Positions 12,721-27,400 are shown, numbered from the stretch's first letter. The stretch: 64,000 bases of DNA from Onchocerca lupi (GCA_028564675.1 JAOVVO010000317.1:23996-87995); one strand, 5' to 3'. The notes: generated from the sequence alone by a model not told the origin. A program made the numbers and translations.

Positions 12721-14147
12721 TTATGACGGGTATGATTGCATGAGCCAGAAAATGGTTCGCTGTATATCGGCATGGATTAGATGACTTCTATATTCGGTAT
12801 TAACGGTTTAAATTAGGTAATGGATTATCCGAAATAGAGTGTTCTGAGGTGAAGTAACATTAAATTAAGCGGAATTATTTTAGAAAACGTTTCTGTTTCA
12901 CCCATGGTATAACGAAGAGTGTAAAAGTTCTACTTACCCCTACATCTTAATGCCCACATCAAAAAAATGCTGAAATTTTATTCATAGATCCAATTCGTCA
13001 AGAAAATTCCGAAAAGTAGAATAACATGGTTGTTTCAAATCAAGGAAATTCTAGATAGGCTTCAAACTACTCCAGAATCCTTGCACAATACACTAATTCG
13101 CTCTTAAAATGGATTGAATCTAGTTGATTTAATTTGACAAGACTGGAAAAGTCCTCATTTAATGAAGTAATTTGAACCAAACTTCTGAACCTCACTCTCC
13201 ACGGAAGCTCAGTTCAAACTGTGACCAATACAGGAAAATAGGCGGAGACGCTGCGTTTGCATTGCGCTCCCGGTTTGTCATTCAGCGATGCAATGTAATG
13301 TGTGCGGAAGTGGTTTGTTCTCCTAGGGGGTAGTGGTCGTCGGGGAGAAGGGCGGAAATCCTGGATGTTGCAGTTATAACTTCGACTGATTAGTTTGAAA
13401 TTTGATTTAGATTTTATAGAATTTCGTGAAGAACAAACTTCGAATATGTGAGATTGTGCAGTTTCATTGTGTGCATTGTGATTCCAAAAGATTACATAGT
13501 CAAAGAAAATTTTGGTATTTTGTCCGCTAATTTATGCAAAGCAATTTCACAGTAAATCAATTGTGAGTCCTTCTGTCTAGTTGTTTGTTCGCAGTCATAT
13601 CATTTGCCAAAGCATCTCCTTATTTTTTTTCGTTTTTTGTCCTTCCGAATTTCTTATTGATTTACGACCATATCCAGCAGTTATCTTAAAAATGAATGCC
13701 AGTTTTCTCCAGTTAATTTTTTTGAGTTTTGGCGAACCTAACTGATCATAAATAAAATATTGCAAATGGATATGAATGTGTGAAAATGTATTACACTTTT
13801 TATCTACACAATTAAGAAACTTGGGCAAACTTTTCTCATGTTGACGCTAGAATAATGAGGCAAAGAGAGGGGAGAAAGATGGGAGATATAGCGTTTATGT
13901 CATAACTTTTCTTTACTAGTTGGAATTAATTTCACTTTTCCCATGAAGCGTTTCTTTAATGGCAGTGAGCAAATTTTCAAAAATACGCAATCCCACCTTT
14001 ATTACAAGTATATTTATAAAAAACTCAGTTTTATTGTTTTTAATACAATTTGCTGTCATTTGTGATATCTAAAATCTTTGAGTCTTCGGGAGTAGTAGTA
14101 TGTTTTAAGTCGATTAAAATAATTATATTGATTTATAGGTACTTGAA
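12721..14147. other. Upstream region and probable promoter of the BCL9 gene
   Basis: No gene was found. A GC-richer patch at about 13200-13400 with CpG dinucleotides contrasts with the flanks and is a candidate promoter or 5' exon. A TTATAG acceptor at 14133-14138 lies ten bases before the BCL9 ATG, so the transcript is either trans-spliced to a leader there or joined to an upstream noncoding exon. Confidence 0.4.
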
Positions 14148-17100
14148 ATGTCATTGGATAACGGAGATGTTGCACGGGATCCACACTATCGTAATCACGA
14201 TTTCACAACATTTAGACAATGCAAAACGAAAGCAGACACGACCACTGATTTGGGTGAAGAATGTACTGATTTTTATAATATCAAAAAGCCAACATCGGCA
14301 TCATCAGTTACACTGAAACAAACCTCTACACCATCCCCGAGTTATCCTTCAGCGAATTCATGGCCTGGATTTGGGAGCCGTTGTACTCATAATGGCGAAG
14401 ACATTCAGATTCCTACTGTAGACTCTATCAAATCACCATGCGCTGCGAAGTGCGAATTGCCTTTTCGACAACAAAAAGTAAGTTTTGGTTCTGTTATTAG
14501 TCATGCTGAGATATGGGAGAGGGGAGACAGTTTGTTGGCATATTGAAAACGCCTTTCGGTGAGAAAATTTTCACTTATTTGTCTTTTAAATGCGTTTCCT
14601 TGTTTAGTGAACTTCTTCAATTTATTTACACTGAAACCGCAGAATCGTACATAATTCAATAGAATTGTTGTTGAATTTTGTACGATTCTGCGGTTTCGTT
14701 TTTCTTTTTTTATTTTTTTTAAACATAAATAGGGATGCTTTCGTTTCAGCCAGGAAGGCATGTTTATGTATTTTCATCAAAAATGGCAAATGATGCAGCT
14801 ATTGGCGTACGTCAAAAAAAGTACGAGTCAATTATTGCTTGGCATGAAGCAAACTGCCTGCCAAGCACTTCCAAGTGCGAATTCACGGAGGATTGCCAGG
14901 CGGTGCCCATACCGAAGAAAAAACGACGTAGTGTGGTTAGTCTTTTCTATTAAATTTTTTTTTTATTTTATATATTTTCATATTATATTTTCAATTTTTA
15001 TGTGGTTCTTGTGTCTTGAAATAATGCGAGATTTAGGTATATGAATGTTAATATTTCTAAAAAAAAGGTCTTGCAAAAAATCTAAGAGCAGCATTATGAC
15101 CACTGACTTTAAGATTAAAATTTTACGAACTAAATATTGATTTATAAATACTGTTTTTCAGGTTTTAACCTCCAAATTTCAGCACGACTATCGGAATGGA
15201 TCACCAATGCGATCATGCGGTACCCCTTCCATATGCAGCCCATCAAGTACTATGCTTCCAACGCCTTCGCAAACAAGCGGAGAGTCGAATGGTAATCCAC
15301 CAAGTAACCCTTCTGAGACACCTTCTGGTGAATTACTCAATCCTGATGATCACACTGATATTGGTGATAATCCATTAAGGTACTAACTAGTAATTCCATA
15401 AACTATAAAATATAATGCTGTTTTATTTTTCTATTTCTTTGTAAATTCGAATTAAATCTTCTTTCTTTTTTCAAATTGAATATGTTCGTATTTATAGAAG
15501 AATGGAACGTATGACGCAGGATTCGCTTTTTGAGCCTCCTTCAAAATTGTGCCGTACGTCAACTGACAACAATCAACCTGCGAGAAAGTTGGTTTTATCA
15601 ACACACTTTAGATTTGAACCAAAATAATTTTTTTCCTCTTTTTTATATTAAATTCCTTTGCCGATTAATCAAGTGTGCTTTTTGCATATTTATTAAGGCG
15701 GATTTAATTGAATGACTTACTTTTTAACCGAAAAATTATTTGGTCACTGATATGCATCGCTTCAGCACACTTGGTGCATTAAATGCATGATGCTTAGGAT
15801 TACGATGACAAGAATTTCAGGGAACAAGATCGTAATGCAAAGCTGGAAAAAATGCGGACACTTGAACAACAAATAATGTATGATAAAGCTAAAACAGAGT
15901 GGGATCGGATGATGCAAGAGCATGAAACAATCAAAATGACCCGTGGCCATATGCCTTCTCTGATACCACCTTGTTCTTCTCAGGCATCAGTTCCAGCTCC
16001 TTATCCATGCACCTTTGCTAATCAGAATGGAATGCTGATGCAAGGGTCATGTCGACGACCCATGTATCCACAACCGCTACAACCAATAGAGCCGCCATCT
16101 TCATTGTCCAATGTTTCTGTTAACACTCCAATGATGGCGTCTTTACCGCAGACTTCTGGGCCTAACATGCCAATGTCCCAGCCTTTAAGGCCATCACTTA
16201 ATCCATCCGTCTGCAGCATGCAATATTCACAATGTGGTTTTATGTGTTGTCCCTATCCTCCTAACACATATCCTCCGCCACAAGGTTATCCTCATATAAA
16301 TGGTACTACATCATCATGCTTTCCTTCTAACTTCGCCTCCAGCAATGGAAATATGGCTCCGCCCAGAGAGTAAGTTATAAATTCACGAAAACAGTTTTCT
16401 CAAGGCACCAGGTTTTTTTTTTTTTTTTTGGACTCAAGTTTTTTGTGTTATAACAAAATCATTTACACTGCAAAGATAACTCTAAGTTTATGATGAGCAT
16501 AATGTGCTTTTTTTTTTTTTTCAGTTATGGTATGTACCAACAGGGTGTTCGGACAGTGTGTTCACAGGAGAAATTGGAGTATGAGATTTGGAATAGGCAA
16601 ATACCGGCGGTACATGCTGACTTCAGTAATACTTTTCCAGACCAAAAAGTGCAATATCACGCTGTAAGTAATGTTCTTTGCATCCAGTCTTTGTTATACA
16701 CTGACTACTCTTTTCGAAGTAGGGAATTTTTCTGGGTATTGATATCGATTGGTTACTACAAACTGAACCTTGTAATTTGGTTAATCTGGTCGTGTTGTTA
16801 TAGTGGCAGTCACAGAAAACGCTGGTGCAAGACGAGATTTACGTTTCTAAATATCCAAGAAGGGAGTGCAATGTTTTAATCGATAATGATTCATTCTGAG
16901 ACATCGAGATAGTAATGCATGAATTTCGAATATGAGCTATTATATATTCAATTTAATCCTTTTTTAATATAGTCATTGATGGTTTCAACTCCCTTCATCG
17001 ATAGTTGCATTTTGCTTTGTCGGGAATTTCTGGAACGTAGGTCTCATCTCGTTTCAGCGCAACTGGATTATTTTTGCTTTTATATTACGATGTTATCCTT

Positions 17101-17221
17101 AAACTTGATTTATAAATTCTGTTTTGCTTGTTTGCTAAAATCCTATTTATTTTAGAATGGTGCAGTGGTGGACGGCAAATTGTTGGATGCGGTTGCCAAC
17201 ACAAATCCAATGTTTGCTTGA
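14148..17221 (+). CDS. bcl9: BCL9/Legless-family Wnt co-activator
   Basis: BCL9/Legless bridges beta-catenin to Pygopus in the nucleus. Seven exons close in phase to 518 residues: 14148-14477, 14750-14935, 15183-15379 (or from 15162), 15498-15587, 15821-16369, 16525-16663, 17156-17221. The diagnostic piece is HD1 at about residues 115-144: VYVFSSKMANDAA and then YESIIAWHEA match the Pygopus-binding HD1 of BCL9 (VYVFSTEMANKAA...ETIVSFH). A nuclear localisation signal PKKKRR follows at about 166. A helical segment at about 269-305 (LEKMRTLEQQIMYDK then TEWDRMMQEHE) sits where HD2/HD3 lie; its match is weaker. The rest is Ser/Pro/Gln/Asn-rich, normal for this family, but at 518 residues it is much shorter than vertebrate BCL9 (over 1400). 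Two in-frame acceptors 21 bases apart at exon 3 could give a seven-residue variant. Confidence 0.82.
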
Positions 17222-17256
17222 TTCGTTTGTTTTTTCGATCATTATTTTTACCCTGC

Positions 17257-17262
17257 AATAAA
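17257..17262 (+). terminator. Polyadenylation signal for BCL9 gene
   Basis: AATAAA lies 36 bases after the stop codon of the BCL9-like gene, inside an AT-rich 3' UTR. It is the nearest canonical signal. Confidence 0.6.
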
Positions 17263-18754
17263 TATTTTTTGTTTTGAGTGATGCATTTTTTATTCTGAAT
17301 AAAATTTCTATAGTAGTGCATTTATTTGCTTTGTATACTCCAACTATAGAAAGTCAAATTTTTACAAGGCGTAACAGTGAAACTCTGTATTTTTTGCTTT
17401 TTACTAGCTATGCGACACATAAAATATGGAAGCTACAAACTTTAATATGGATTTCTTCTTTCAACAACTGCATAGGTCGATCTCCCTCCATATTTGTTTG
17501 CATGCGAAGTCTCGATGATCTTTGAATGAAACCATAAAAAAGGGAACAATCATAGTTTGTATTATAAATTGAGAATGGAACTAGATAGATTGTAGGAGGA
17601 GAAATCGAATTGTCTTTCGGTGATTACTGTATTATACACTAGGAAAAGTGCTTGCATTGAATGGCAATAGACCCGGTGAATGATGATTGATCTCATAGAA
17701 AATCAGAACCAATTGATCTCTGATCAACTGTTCTTTCAAAGGAGTGAACAAGGAAAAGATGGGCAACATTTGTAATTTTAATTGTCCCCTCCCCCTCCAT
17801 CCTCCCCCAGCCGGTCGGCAAAACAAGGAAACCTTGCATTTTCACAACGAAACAGCAACTCCGAAGAACTGTACGCTGGATGATGTTGCCATTGATTTGG
17901 TATTTTTGGATGGCTCGGTGAGGGAAAAGAGGGAGGAAAGAGGGGAGGTGTCGAATGTGTTCGTGTTGTGTTTATGAAGCAGTATCTTGCTGCATTTCAT
18001 CAAATCTAGCAAATTCATAGTTTTAAATCCTCCGTTTTGATTTTGTGCTTTACTTTCTCCTGTAAAAATGGTGTATTACGCGTTGGGCACATGAAACATT
18101 ACTTCTTCCGTTCTTTGTCTGCAGTTACTATTAAATTTTTGATAAATTTTATTAATTTTTGTCGAAATGTATGAAATCAGCGATTTATATAATCTAGCGT
18201 AAATTTGAAAGGTACTTACTTGGTTCCAACGTTTTGTTGTAAGCATGCTGAGTTTAATTGTTTCTCGGAGTTACTTCAGCCATAGTAAATGTTGCCATGA
18301 TTGTTTCTTCGTTACTTGCTACGTCATCAAGTTAGTATCACATTACCATGTACTTGCATATTATTAATAGCAGCAAATCTAATTAAAGTTACACACATCA
18401 GTAATACTGCTAAGTATTACTATTCGTAATTAAATCGTTCTCAAAGAAGAATGGAAAAGTCAAAATGTTCGAGGATTTGGTAGGTGCAGATAGTATCACG
18501 GTTATGTTAACATAATTGTGAGAGAGAAGGCTGCATTGTCATCCCTCTCTCATCCTTCCCCAATATTCAGGAAAATTGGTCCAGTGGTTAAGAGATTGTA
18601 TACACAGGAAGGATTACAAGGAAAAGAGAACAAGGTCTTTATGGGATGGAAGGCAATTTATCCATTGAAATATCCGAAAAATCTATAAATATCTGTAGAA
18701 TCCGCACCAAGATCCTTAAAAGCAGCAATCTAGGAGTATTTTTGCAGGAATTTA
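17263..18754. other. Intergenic, promoter of the KIND-FERM-PDZ gene
   Basis: No gene was called. A pyrimidine-rich and GC-rich patch at about 17780-17820 (runs of C and CT) is followed by a short open + frame (NETATPKNCTLDDVAIDL) ending at a possible donor near 17899. It could be a noncoding 5' exon of the next gene. A TTTTTGCAG acceptor at 18740-18747 precedes the next start codon by seven bases, fitting leader trans-splicing or a 5' UTR intron. Confidence 0.4.
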
Positions 18755-21372
18755 ATGGATGACGTAGGCGTATCATTGGCAGAAATAATCGAAGTACGTG
18801 GATGTGGTCTAAATGATGATGAATTGCTTGCATTAATTATTATTGGCTGTGAAGTGCTTACTAAGACACCAGCAGGAGTATACGCTCCCGAACACGTTAT
18901 TTTACACACCGATGGTGAACTTGAGGTTTATATTTGGCTTGTTCTGTTTACTGTTTCCGTGATCTCGTATGAAAATTATTCTGAAACATGCTATATTGCA
19001 AAAATTATTCTAGAGCTGTAAAAATTTTTCAGAAAATTTCTAAATTCGTCTTTTAGGATTTTGAAAGTAGATTGTAAGTAGTATAAAATGATGCAATACA
19101 AAAAATCTTCAGAACTATAATATGTTACACATTCTTGCTTTGCTAATTGCACTCGATGGTTTTTTCAGATAAAATCCGTTTCGAAGGATGAAGTAAGTAG
19201 TGAATATATACCTCCTGAAATGCAAGAAGGCAATACTAATGTTGATCCAGGTATTAGTTGTATATATACATATATGTTTTGTCAATTTTCCAAATTTTAC
19301 GGTTTGACGAGAAGTATAGACTTAAGCCATTTTCAAGTTTTAATACTAGTATTTATCAGATTATAATGATATAACATTATTTTTAAATTTTTTTTACATT
19401 ACCATTTGTGAATGTATATTCATTCCTTACAATTTGCACCTATTAGAAAACCTTAAGGGATGTTGTTTGAAATGCAGTTAAAAATCCCTGAATTTTGTTT
19501 GTGTATGAGTTACAGTTTTATTGTAATACTCAGAACTTACTTAATCCTTTCATAACTTCCCACACTAATTACGAAACAATATCTTAACATGGATCGCTTT
19601 TCGCACAATACTAACCAATTGTTCAGTAAATCATTTTGTGTAATATTTAGGCGCTGTACATGTATACTGCCTCGGAGAAGTTATTCGATTTGCTGGTGCT
19701 GCTGAATCAGGCAATGCAGATTTGTTTTCCTTGTTGAACGTAATGACTGTGGCTCATATTGCAACACGACCATCTATCACTCGGTTTGTTTGCTGTTCCA
19801 CTAATTCTTATGCTCTCGAAGTAAATTTATGATAGCCGCATAAAGATAGCGTATCTCTATAATTGTAAGCTATTACCACTGCCAGAATTGTATATAATTT
19901 TTCCGAAGATAATGATAGCTTGTTTTTGTAGGATTAAAGAATATTTAACAAATATACAACTGCTATCCTTTTAAGAATATAATTGCGTTTTCCCTATTTC
20001 GAACTTCATTGACAAACAACAAATTTTTTTTCCTCCTTTTATTCTTTCCCTTTCGGAAAATAACAAAAAGTTGCTGTGCTGGAAAACTTTACTATATCGC
20101 GACCTTCCCGGCTTTGTACATTCCTGTTGTGGTTCTTTTTTGCAGGAAAAATAATCCGTATCATTTTTCTAGCCTTGGACAAATGGCTAAAAATAAGCTA
20201 ACAATTCAAAATCCAAAGGCTTTGCTGGCAGAAATGTATATTTTGGTCATGGGTGATGAAGCGGAGGATATCGATGATGTAAGTGACATTTGTCTTTAGA
20301 CTGCATGCAATATTTTCCCTGGAGCAAAATTAAAGTACGTGTAAGGTATTTTAATCACTACCAGTTAAACCATCGGATGGATTAAAGCAGTAGTTTTTGA
20401 CACTTAATATGAATCCTTTCAAGATGTCTTTACAAGTCCCTATCTTCAAGTTATTCATAAATAGAAACGGAGTACAGACATCGTGCACGTAAATACATTG
20501 CGTTGTTATGATGAATATTCTTTATTTCAGTTGGACATTTCTTCGGGTGAATATATACCAAATTCTCTTGGCAAAAACGGTGTTTTGAAAAACTTAAAAT
20601 GGAACCATGAAAAAGCTGAAACGAGCAAGGTATCGTAATCCTAGATTGTTGTAGATGAGAACTGCTTATTTCTAAACGACATATGTAAAATCTTACTCGA
20701 AAGTATCGGAAAATGAAAAATATGTGAAATCTATCTAGACTACTGTGATTATGTCAAATGATGGTTTAATTTTTGTGGAAGTGATATATTATCCTGCACT
20801 GATTTTTGGAGACACTTGAAGTACTGTGATGATTTTATTTTAGAATGGCACTTGTGATCAGTTGAGAAAAATGTCGCAAACAGATTCATTTGATGGTGAA
20901 GAAGATACCGATATTTGGAGGTTGTCAGAAGGAGATCCATTTAGTTCAGTAACGATCGCTTGCGAAAAAACATTGCCAGAAACAAAAGATGTAGGTTTAA
21001 ATTTTTTATCCGATCTAACAAAACGGGCTATTTTTTAAAGTAGCGGTGTCACCACCACTGAAACACCGCTGCTTTAAAATGATTTATAAATCATTTGATG
21101 GTATTTGCCTTTTCCCAATTTTGGCATCATACTTTTCTTTTTTTAGTTCATGTCAAAGATTTTTGATCTGGGAAAAGAGTTATGTACTTCGAAAGAGTGT
21201 GGTTCAGTTTTTTCGTTTGAATTTTTCTGGAAAAACTTGCCCTATCCTAAGGTTAATTTTCTGCTAGTATCCTGGTGTTCCCCCTAATTTTTTCCTCAGA
21301 ACAGCTGAAATAAACATGGAGCACTTGTACAGGATGAAACGAATGAACGAGGAAATGCTAGGCGAAACATTC

Positions 21373-21408
<36 letters not shown>

Positions 21409-24400
21409 GTATGAAGCCGCGTCTGCTGAACTGATGAAACTTGAATGTGCTTCAGATGGACTGTTTTCAACAAGGAGAACTAGCATCTTTATGAATCCAA
21501 TATAATTTTATGTTTTGTTTTATCATTAAAAATATGATATCCTTTTGCAGGAAAACAGTCAACCGCTGGAAGAGAAACAACAGAAGTTGCCTGTAGGTAA
21601 AATTGAGGTGCTTTTGGAACAAAGTGAAGAGGAAGGGAAATTAATACCTGAAAGCAGTTTACGAACGAAATCTTTTTCCTATGATTTTGATGATGATATT
21701 GTGGAATATAGAGAAAAAGATATTTCTCCTGATGAACTGACCTCCATTCCAACAATCGTCACCAAAGATTGTCTTGAGAAGGTTAGCTGTGCTATTATTA
21801 ATATGGTTATTGGCATTAATGAGATTATTAATTCACTTGGCAAGAAATGGCTAGCTTTAATGCCGTAATTCATATATTGTAGTGTACTTACTGGGATATC
21901 GGATAGCTTTTTTATATGATTTTATGTGATTTTCGACAAAGACACTGTCACTGGAAGTGAAACTGGTGTGAATTTACATAATTTCATGACTTGAAATTGT
22001 TTAGAAGTTTTAAGCTAGTTTAAGTTGACATGTTTTAAGAATTCGAATTTAGTTTACGACTTTAAGGTGAACAAAATCGTGGATTATAATGGCCATAAAC
22101 TTCTTTCCACTGACATTATTCACGAATGTAGTGGCTCTGTATCTTCTTTGTCACCTATTTCGGAGGTCAGTGAGAAGTCAATTTTCTATCGTTCTAACTG
22201 TTGAAAAAGTTGAATGAGGAACTCGATTGGAATATCACTATTCTATATTCTTTTGTGCAGTGTGCTGCAAAAAAAAAATTCCTGTATTCACTCATTCGTA
22301 TTAATTTTGTTATATGTTTTCTAGGTTGATGAAGGGCCGAAAATTATCACATCTGCATTTCTGTCTTCAAATGGCCAAAATGTAGGTTCAGTGTAGTTTC
22401 ACGATTTTTTCATCTGTCGTTTCCCATGCTTTTGGATTTTTTGTTTTTTCTATAACTTCCACATAGGAGTGAATCAATCGTTTATCATTGCCATTTTGTA
22501 TCTTTAACTCTTTTGTTACATATATATGAAATCATTCCAGTATCTGTTATAGATTGTTGATGGACAAGATTCACTGAAAGAATCTAATCATGAGTCATTG
22601 GCTGTTAATAAAAATGGGAATGTGCCAGAAGCTGTCTTGTCAGAAAAAGTGAGGTTCCTTCCATGAAATATTCTGATAAAAAGGTTTTTTGGCAAATACA
22701 TCTATACACAATTTCAATGCAGGAAAATGGAGAAGAGCCGCCATCGCCAGTTTTAGAACCTAGAGTAAAAGAAATTGTAGCTGCACGAGAAACTTCTAGT
22801 ATCTCTATTGCAACTGGTTGGTTAATTCTTTTTAATCTAGTTATTATTCGTGTCTTATTTTTTTGCACTTGCAATATATATTCAAATTTTGTATGAAATT
22901 GGAGGATATTCCTTGGAAAACTTTGTTGCAATATTTTTAAAGCTTCAATTATAATGTTTCGATCGATGTTCAAAATTGACCTTGTTTTTCTGAATTGTTT
23001 TTAGAGCAAAAGTTCATGAGAAGAAACTCGCTTTTGCCAAATAGAATAAGTGGGCGCAAATCCTCATCGAAACATTTTAAACGAAGGGTAATAATGTATT
23101 CTATTTTTGATAATGATATATTATATAAACAAAAAGACGGCACTTTTTGATATTTATGATTTATTGTCACTAACAGTTTATTTAGTGCAGGTTATTAAAA
23201 GACTAATTTGTCAGCTAATGTCATATATCATTTTTAACAAGTTTTTGCATGATCTTGTTAGTCTTGCTGTAACAGTTCCGTGGTTGGAAAACACACTTCA
23301 CAAGACTGATGAAAAACTCTGGTGATTCTAATGAATTTAATGTTAACGTTACTTTGAACCGGTTTTTTAAACGAAGGCATTTTTGAAGGTCATAGTTCAA
23401 GCTTTAACAAAACATCATTTTCATGTTTTTGATTTCAGCTGAAAGCGGAACCAGAGTTTATAAGAAACGTGAACGCGTCATCCATATGTTTAAAGGCTCC
23501 CGCTCAGCGAAAAGTTATTGTTGATTTTTTTCTTCCAAAATCTGCGTGATTTTAGACATTATAAATTATTTTTAATCTTTCACAATCCTAATTTTTAGTG
23601 ATTATTGCTATATTTCCCACCTATCGTTGCGTATTTAGGAAAACCTTTTATTGTTCTGTAGCAGTCACTATAATGAAATAGGGAGTATGACATGCTTTTA
23701 GACTTTATTATTCTTTATTATAGAGTAATATACATCTAATATCTGCGAGAGGAGGAGATTATTGAATTGCACGAAGTAAGTGTATTCATTGTCTATTTAA
23801 TGAAAGAGTGACTGAATATTGTTCAATTTTTTTTTTTCTTTGCAGAAAAAGGTAACATTACACAGGATAGAACATACGGATGTAACTGTTGAGCTGCTTA
23901 GTGGAAAGCATGTTGAAGTGAGCTGTCGTTCGGATGCTGTTGCTTTGGAAATTGCCGATGTCGTCATGAGGCACATGAATTTCAATGAAAACTCTTTCTT
24001 TGGTTTAACTATATTGAGGGGTATATTTAAACTCATTTTATTTCTATTACCTGCTATTTGAGCAGTTACATCCTTAATCGTCTAGGGGCTATTTCAGATG
24101 ATTTTGTTATTAAACATTCTGGTATAAGAAACCGGATGGTAATATTTTTGCAGTTAAATATGGATTTTCTGACTTCTTCATTAGAACATTCTAAAAAACT
24201 ACTGATAAATGAGAGTTTATTGTTATCTTTAATGAAACCAGAATATTGTAATCTTCAGTGTATATAATATTTACCTACTATTTCAAGAATAAAATTGTTC
24301 TGCATGCCAATTAACTTTGTAGACGGCGAGCATTTCTTTTTGGATGATCATCAGCGTCTAGAAAAATTTGCACCGCCAGGTTGGAAAAACGCAAGACAAT

Positions 24401-27400
24401 ATGGATCATCCAGAAGGCTTTACATGTTATTTCTGCGCTTTCGATATTATCCAGCATCAATCGTCTTTATACGGTTTGTTTTCATGGTGTAAAAAGTCAT
24501 TCCATTTTGAGATATAATGCAAAGGAAAGAATTCCTTCTGTGATTATGGATCTGTTTCTCTATTTTTTCCCTCTCACTTTTTTCTTTTAGAGATTTCTCT
24601 ACTATAGAAGATGCTATGCTTTTTATAACTGTTGTACACTTTCTCAAGATGTATATTATTCTAGAATTTGAAATAAAACTTCCCATGTCAGATTATACGA
24701 TTCTCAATAAAGCAATATTCGATAGGGCTGATTTTTCCGTGCTACATAAACGGATCATTTCAGAACTGAAGTTGTATTACATGAGCTCTATTTACAACTG
24801 CGACGAGACATTTTGGATGATCGCATTCAACCAAAACGTGATTTATTGTATGATTTAGCAGCATTTGCTTTGCAAAGCGAGTATTCTGATCAACCTAATG
24901 TAACAGTTTCCGATTACTTTGATGTCCAGCATTATATACCGAAGGTCATATTTTAATTCTTTTGAAATTTAATATTTTATTGTTAGACTTTATTAAGGTT
25001 TTATTCTTTTTCAAAAACATGTATACTTTGTCATTTTTGACGGCTAAATCTCCATTAAACAACTATTAAATCTTTTATCGTTGACTTTTTAAACCCTTAA
25101 CTTTTTTTAATTTGTTTTGCATAAAAGTTTGAACTGCTCAATTAATAGTAATAAAAATTAACAAACTCTTTTTTGTCCAAATAAAAATTTGTTTTGAAAT
25201 TCACAACGAGGAATGAGTAAAAAAAAACTGAATGGAGAAAAAGGAAGAGGTTTAATAATCAGGAAAATGCATTTTATTTTTTTTATTGATTAGTGATCTA
25301 CAAATCACTTCAAATCATGTATTCATGCATCAATTATTTAATTATGATGTGTTTTCATTTTAGAGATATTTGGATAACTGCAACGAGAAAACAATAATTA
25401 AAGAGATAATCGAAAAGCATGGTAGGTGCCGCGGAATGAAGCAGCAGGATGCTGAGAAGCGTTTTATTCTGGTGAGTTTTGTGTAATGTTCATTCCCTAA
25501 ATTGTATGAATCGAATATGATGCAAAGTTTGAGTTAACATTTTTATACCATTTCTCAACACTTTTGTAGCTACATCGAATGCTATATGATGAGAAATGTA
25601 ATAGTTAGAGATAGATTTTATTTCACATTTTAACCATACTTGTACGCACTCCAGAATATGTAGAAAAAGAGTTTGCCCACAGTGACTGGTGCGAACTCAA
25701 TAGAAAACTAAAAAAGTCAAACCCATTTTAAATCTTCGTGAGCTTAGCAGTATAAATAGCTGGTTTTTCCTTAAAATTTGCACGTTTATCCAGACTGTTG
25801 AGCGGCTTGAATGTTATTGACTATACTCGCATTTTCGGAATTCATACTGAACAGTAATCAATTTCTTAGTTCTGTTTCTCAGTTGTGTCAGCGATTACCT
25901 GATTATGGGGCTCATTTGCATCGTGTTTTCGCATCGAAACCATCGATAAATCTTGGAAACACACCCTTTGGTGACCCTGAAACTGGCGTGGCACAGTGGA
26001 TTGGGATTATGACACGTGGTATTGTGCTTTTCGAAGAAGAAAGGTTGACTTTTTAGACTTGAAGTAATGGAAGCATTTTTTTTTGACTCCCTGTATTGTT
26101 TTAAATTGGATATATGTTTTTAGCGATGGTCGGCATGCCCAGATAGAACATCTTTGGCAAAATACGCAAACTTTACAGTTTGATAAGAAGCGCTTCGTGA
26201 TCGCCTCTGAAATTCACGAACCATCTACCAGTGTCTTCTATGCTGATCATTATACAAAGTATGCATGGAAAGTTCGTTTTGTATAGCATGCATTTATGTT
26301 TTATTAAATTGTCAAAAATGTATTGCTTCGTAACATTACTGTTTTATAACCCTGTGCAGTATTGTTTGTCCATATAGTTCAGCAACTTTTTTCCAGAAGT
26401 GCCTATTTTGTCCGTTTCGCGGCTTCACAGCATCGTTTTATGATAAAAATGCGGCAATGGAATCATACTTTAAGGCGTGATAGTCCTTTCCAGTTTCGTA
26501 AAATGCCGGATGTTGGTGCGGACACTAATTTTGTGGAAGAGGTTTTAATTGTAGTAATCTTCCTAAATTACTGAGTATTCTCAAAACAATTTTTAGCATC
26601 CTAAATGCATGTTGTAACAATAGACGAAAGAGTATGAAATATTTCATGTTGAATTTATAGATGAATGCTGTTAGCCAGATGTGCTTTTATTATGATAAGA
26701 TCTAGTTCTATCAAAGGTGTGAATTATTTTTTGTTGAAGAACAGTAGTTTGAAGTGCTATGTTTCGTTTCTTATTTTATATTCTGATGCGCATGTATTAG
26801 AATTTTTTCTCGTTAATTTACAAGTTGTTATGGTGTGAGCAACTACATTGTAACAAAACCAGTCAGATCTATTATATTAATATGAATTGCCAGATATGAT
26901 TAAGATGTACAAAATAGTTTAAGCTATGTATTAAATGACTATTTGAGAATACAATTCTCAATCTATTTCCATCATTGTAGGTATCCTTGATGAATTATAT
27001 GAATGTTTCTGATAAAGCAAGCATACCGGAATCTAGTTTTGTCAGAAATAGTGATCGATATACCTCAGGCAATATTTCATCAAAAAAACATGCAGAAATT
27101 GCACATGACTCCAGCTTCAAACAAAGAACCAGTTCAATAAATGGTGTATTTAAGTCTTAAATCTTACAATTTTTTTTTTTTTTTTAGAGAGAAATCAATA
27201 ATGAGGGAGATCATTCTGCAGCGCGCCAGCTTGTTTATTATGTTAATAATTATTATTTTTGGTTTAAAATTTTTAAGACTTTAAAATTCCTGTTTAAGTG
27301 GAATATTTTTCATCTAGATGATCGAATTTTGGAAGAGATATCTCCTGAAGAATCTACTGGAAATGGTGATGGATATATATTGGAAATTTTGCTGGAAAAA

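Noticed and set aside
18571..18640. tRNA-like D-arm words (TGGTTAAG) near 18590
   Set aside because: No acceptor stem pairing, anticodon loop or GGTTCGA B box could be found nearby.
24587..24690. Candidate extra exon (DFSTIEDAMLFITVVHFL) in the FERM part of the scaffold gene
   Set aside because: Joining 24473 directly to 24764 keeps phase and gives the expected FERM sequence ELYLQLRRDIL; the extra segment has no suitable donor.
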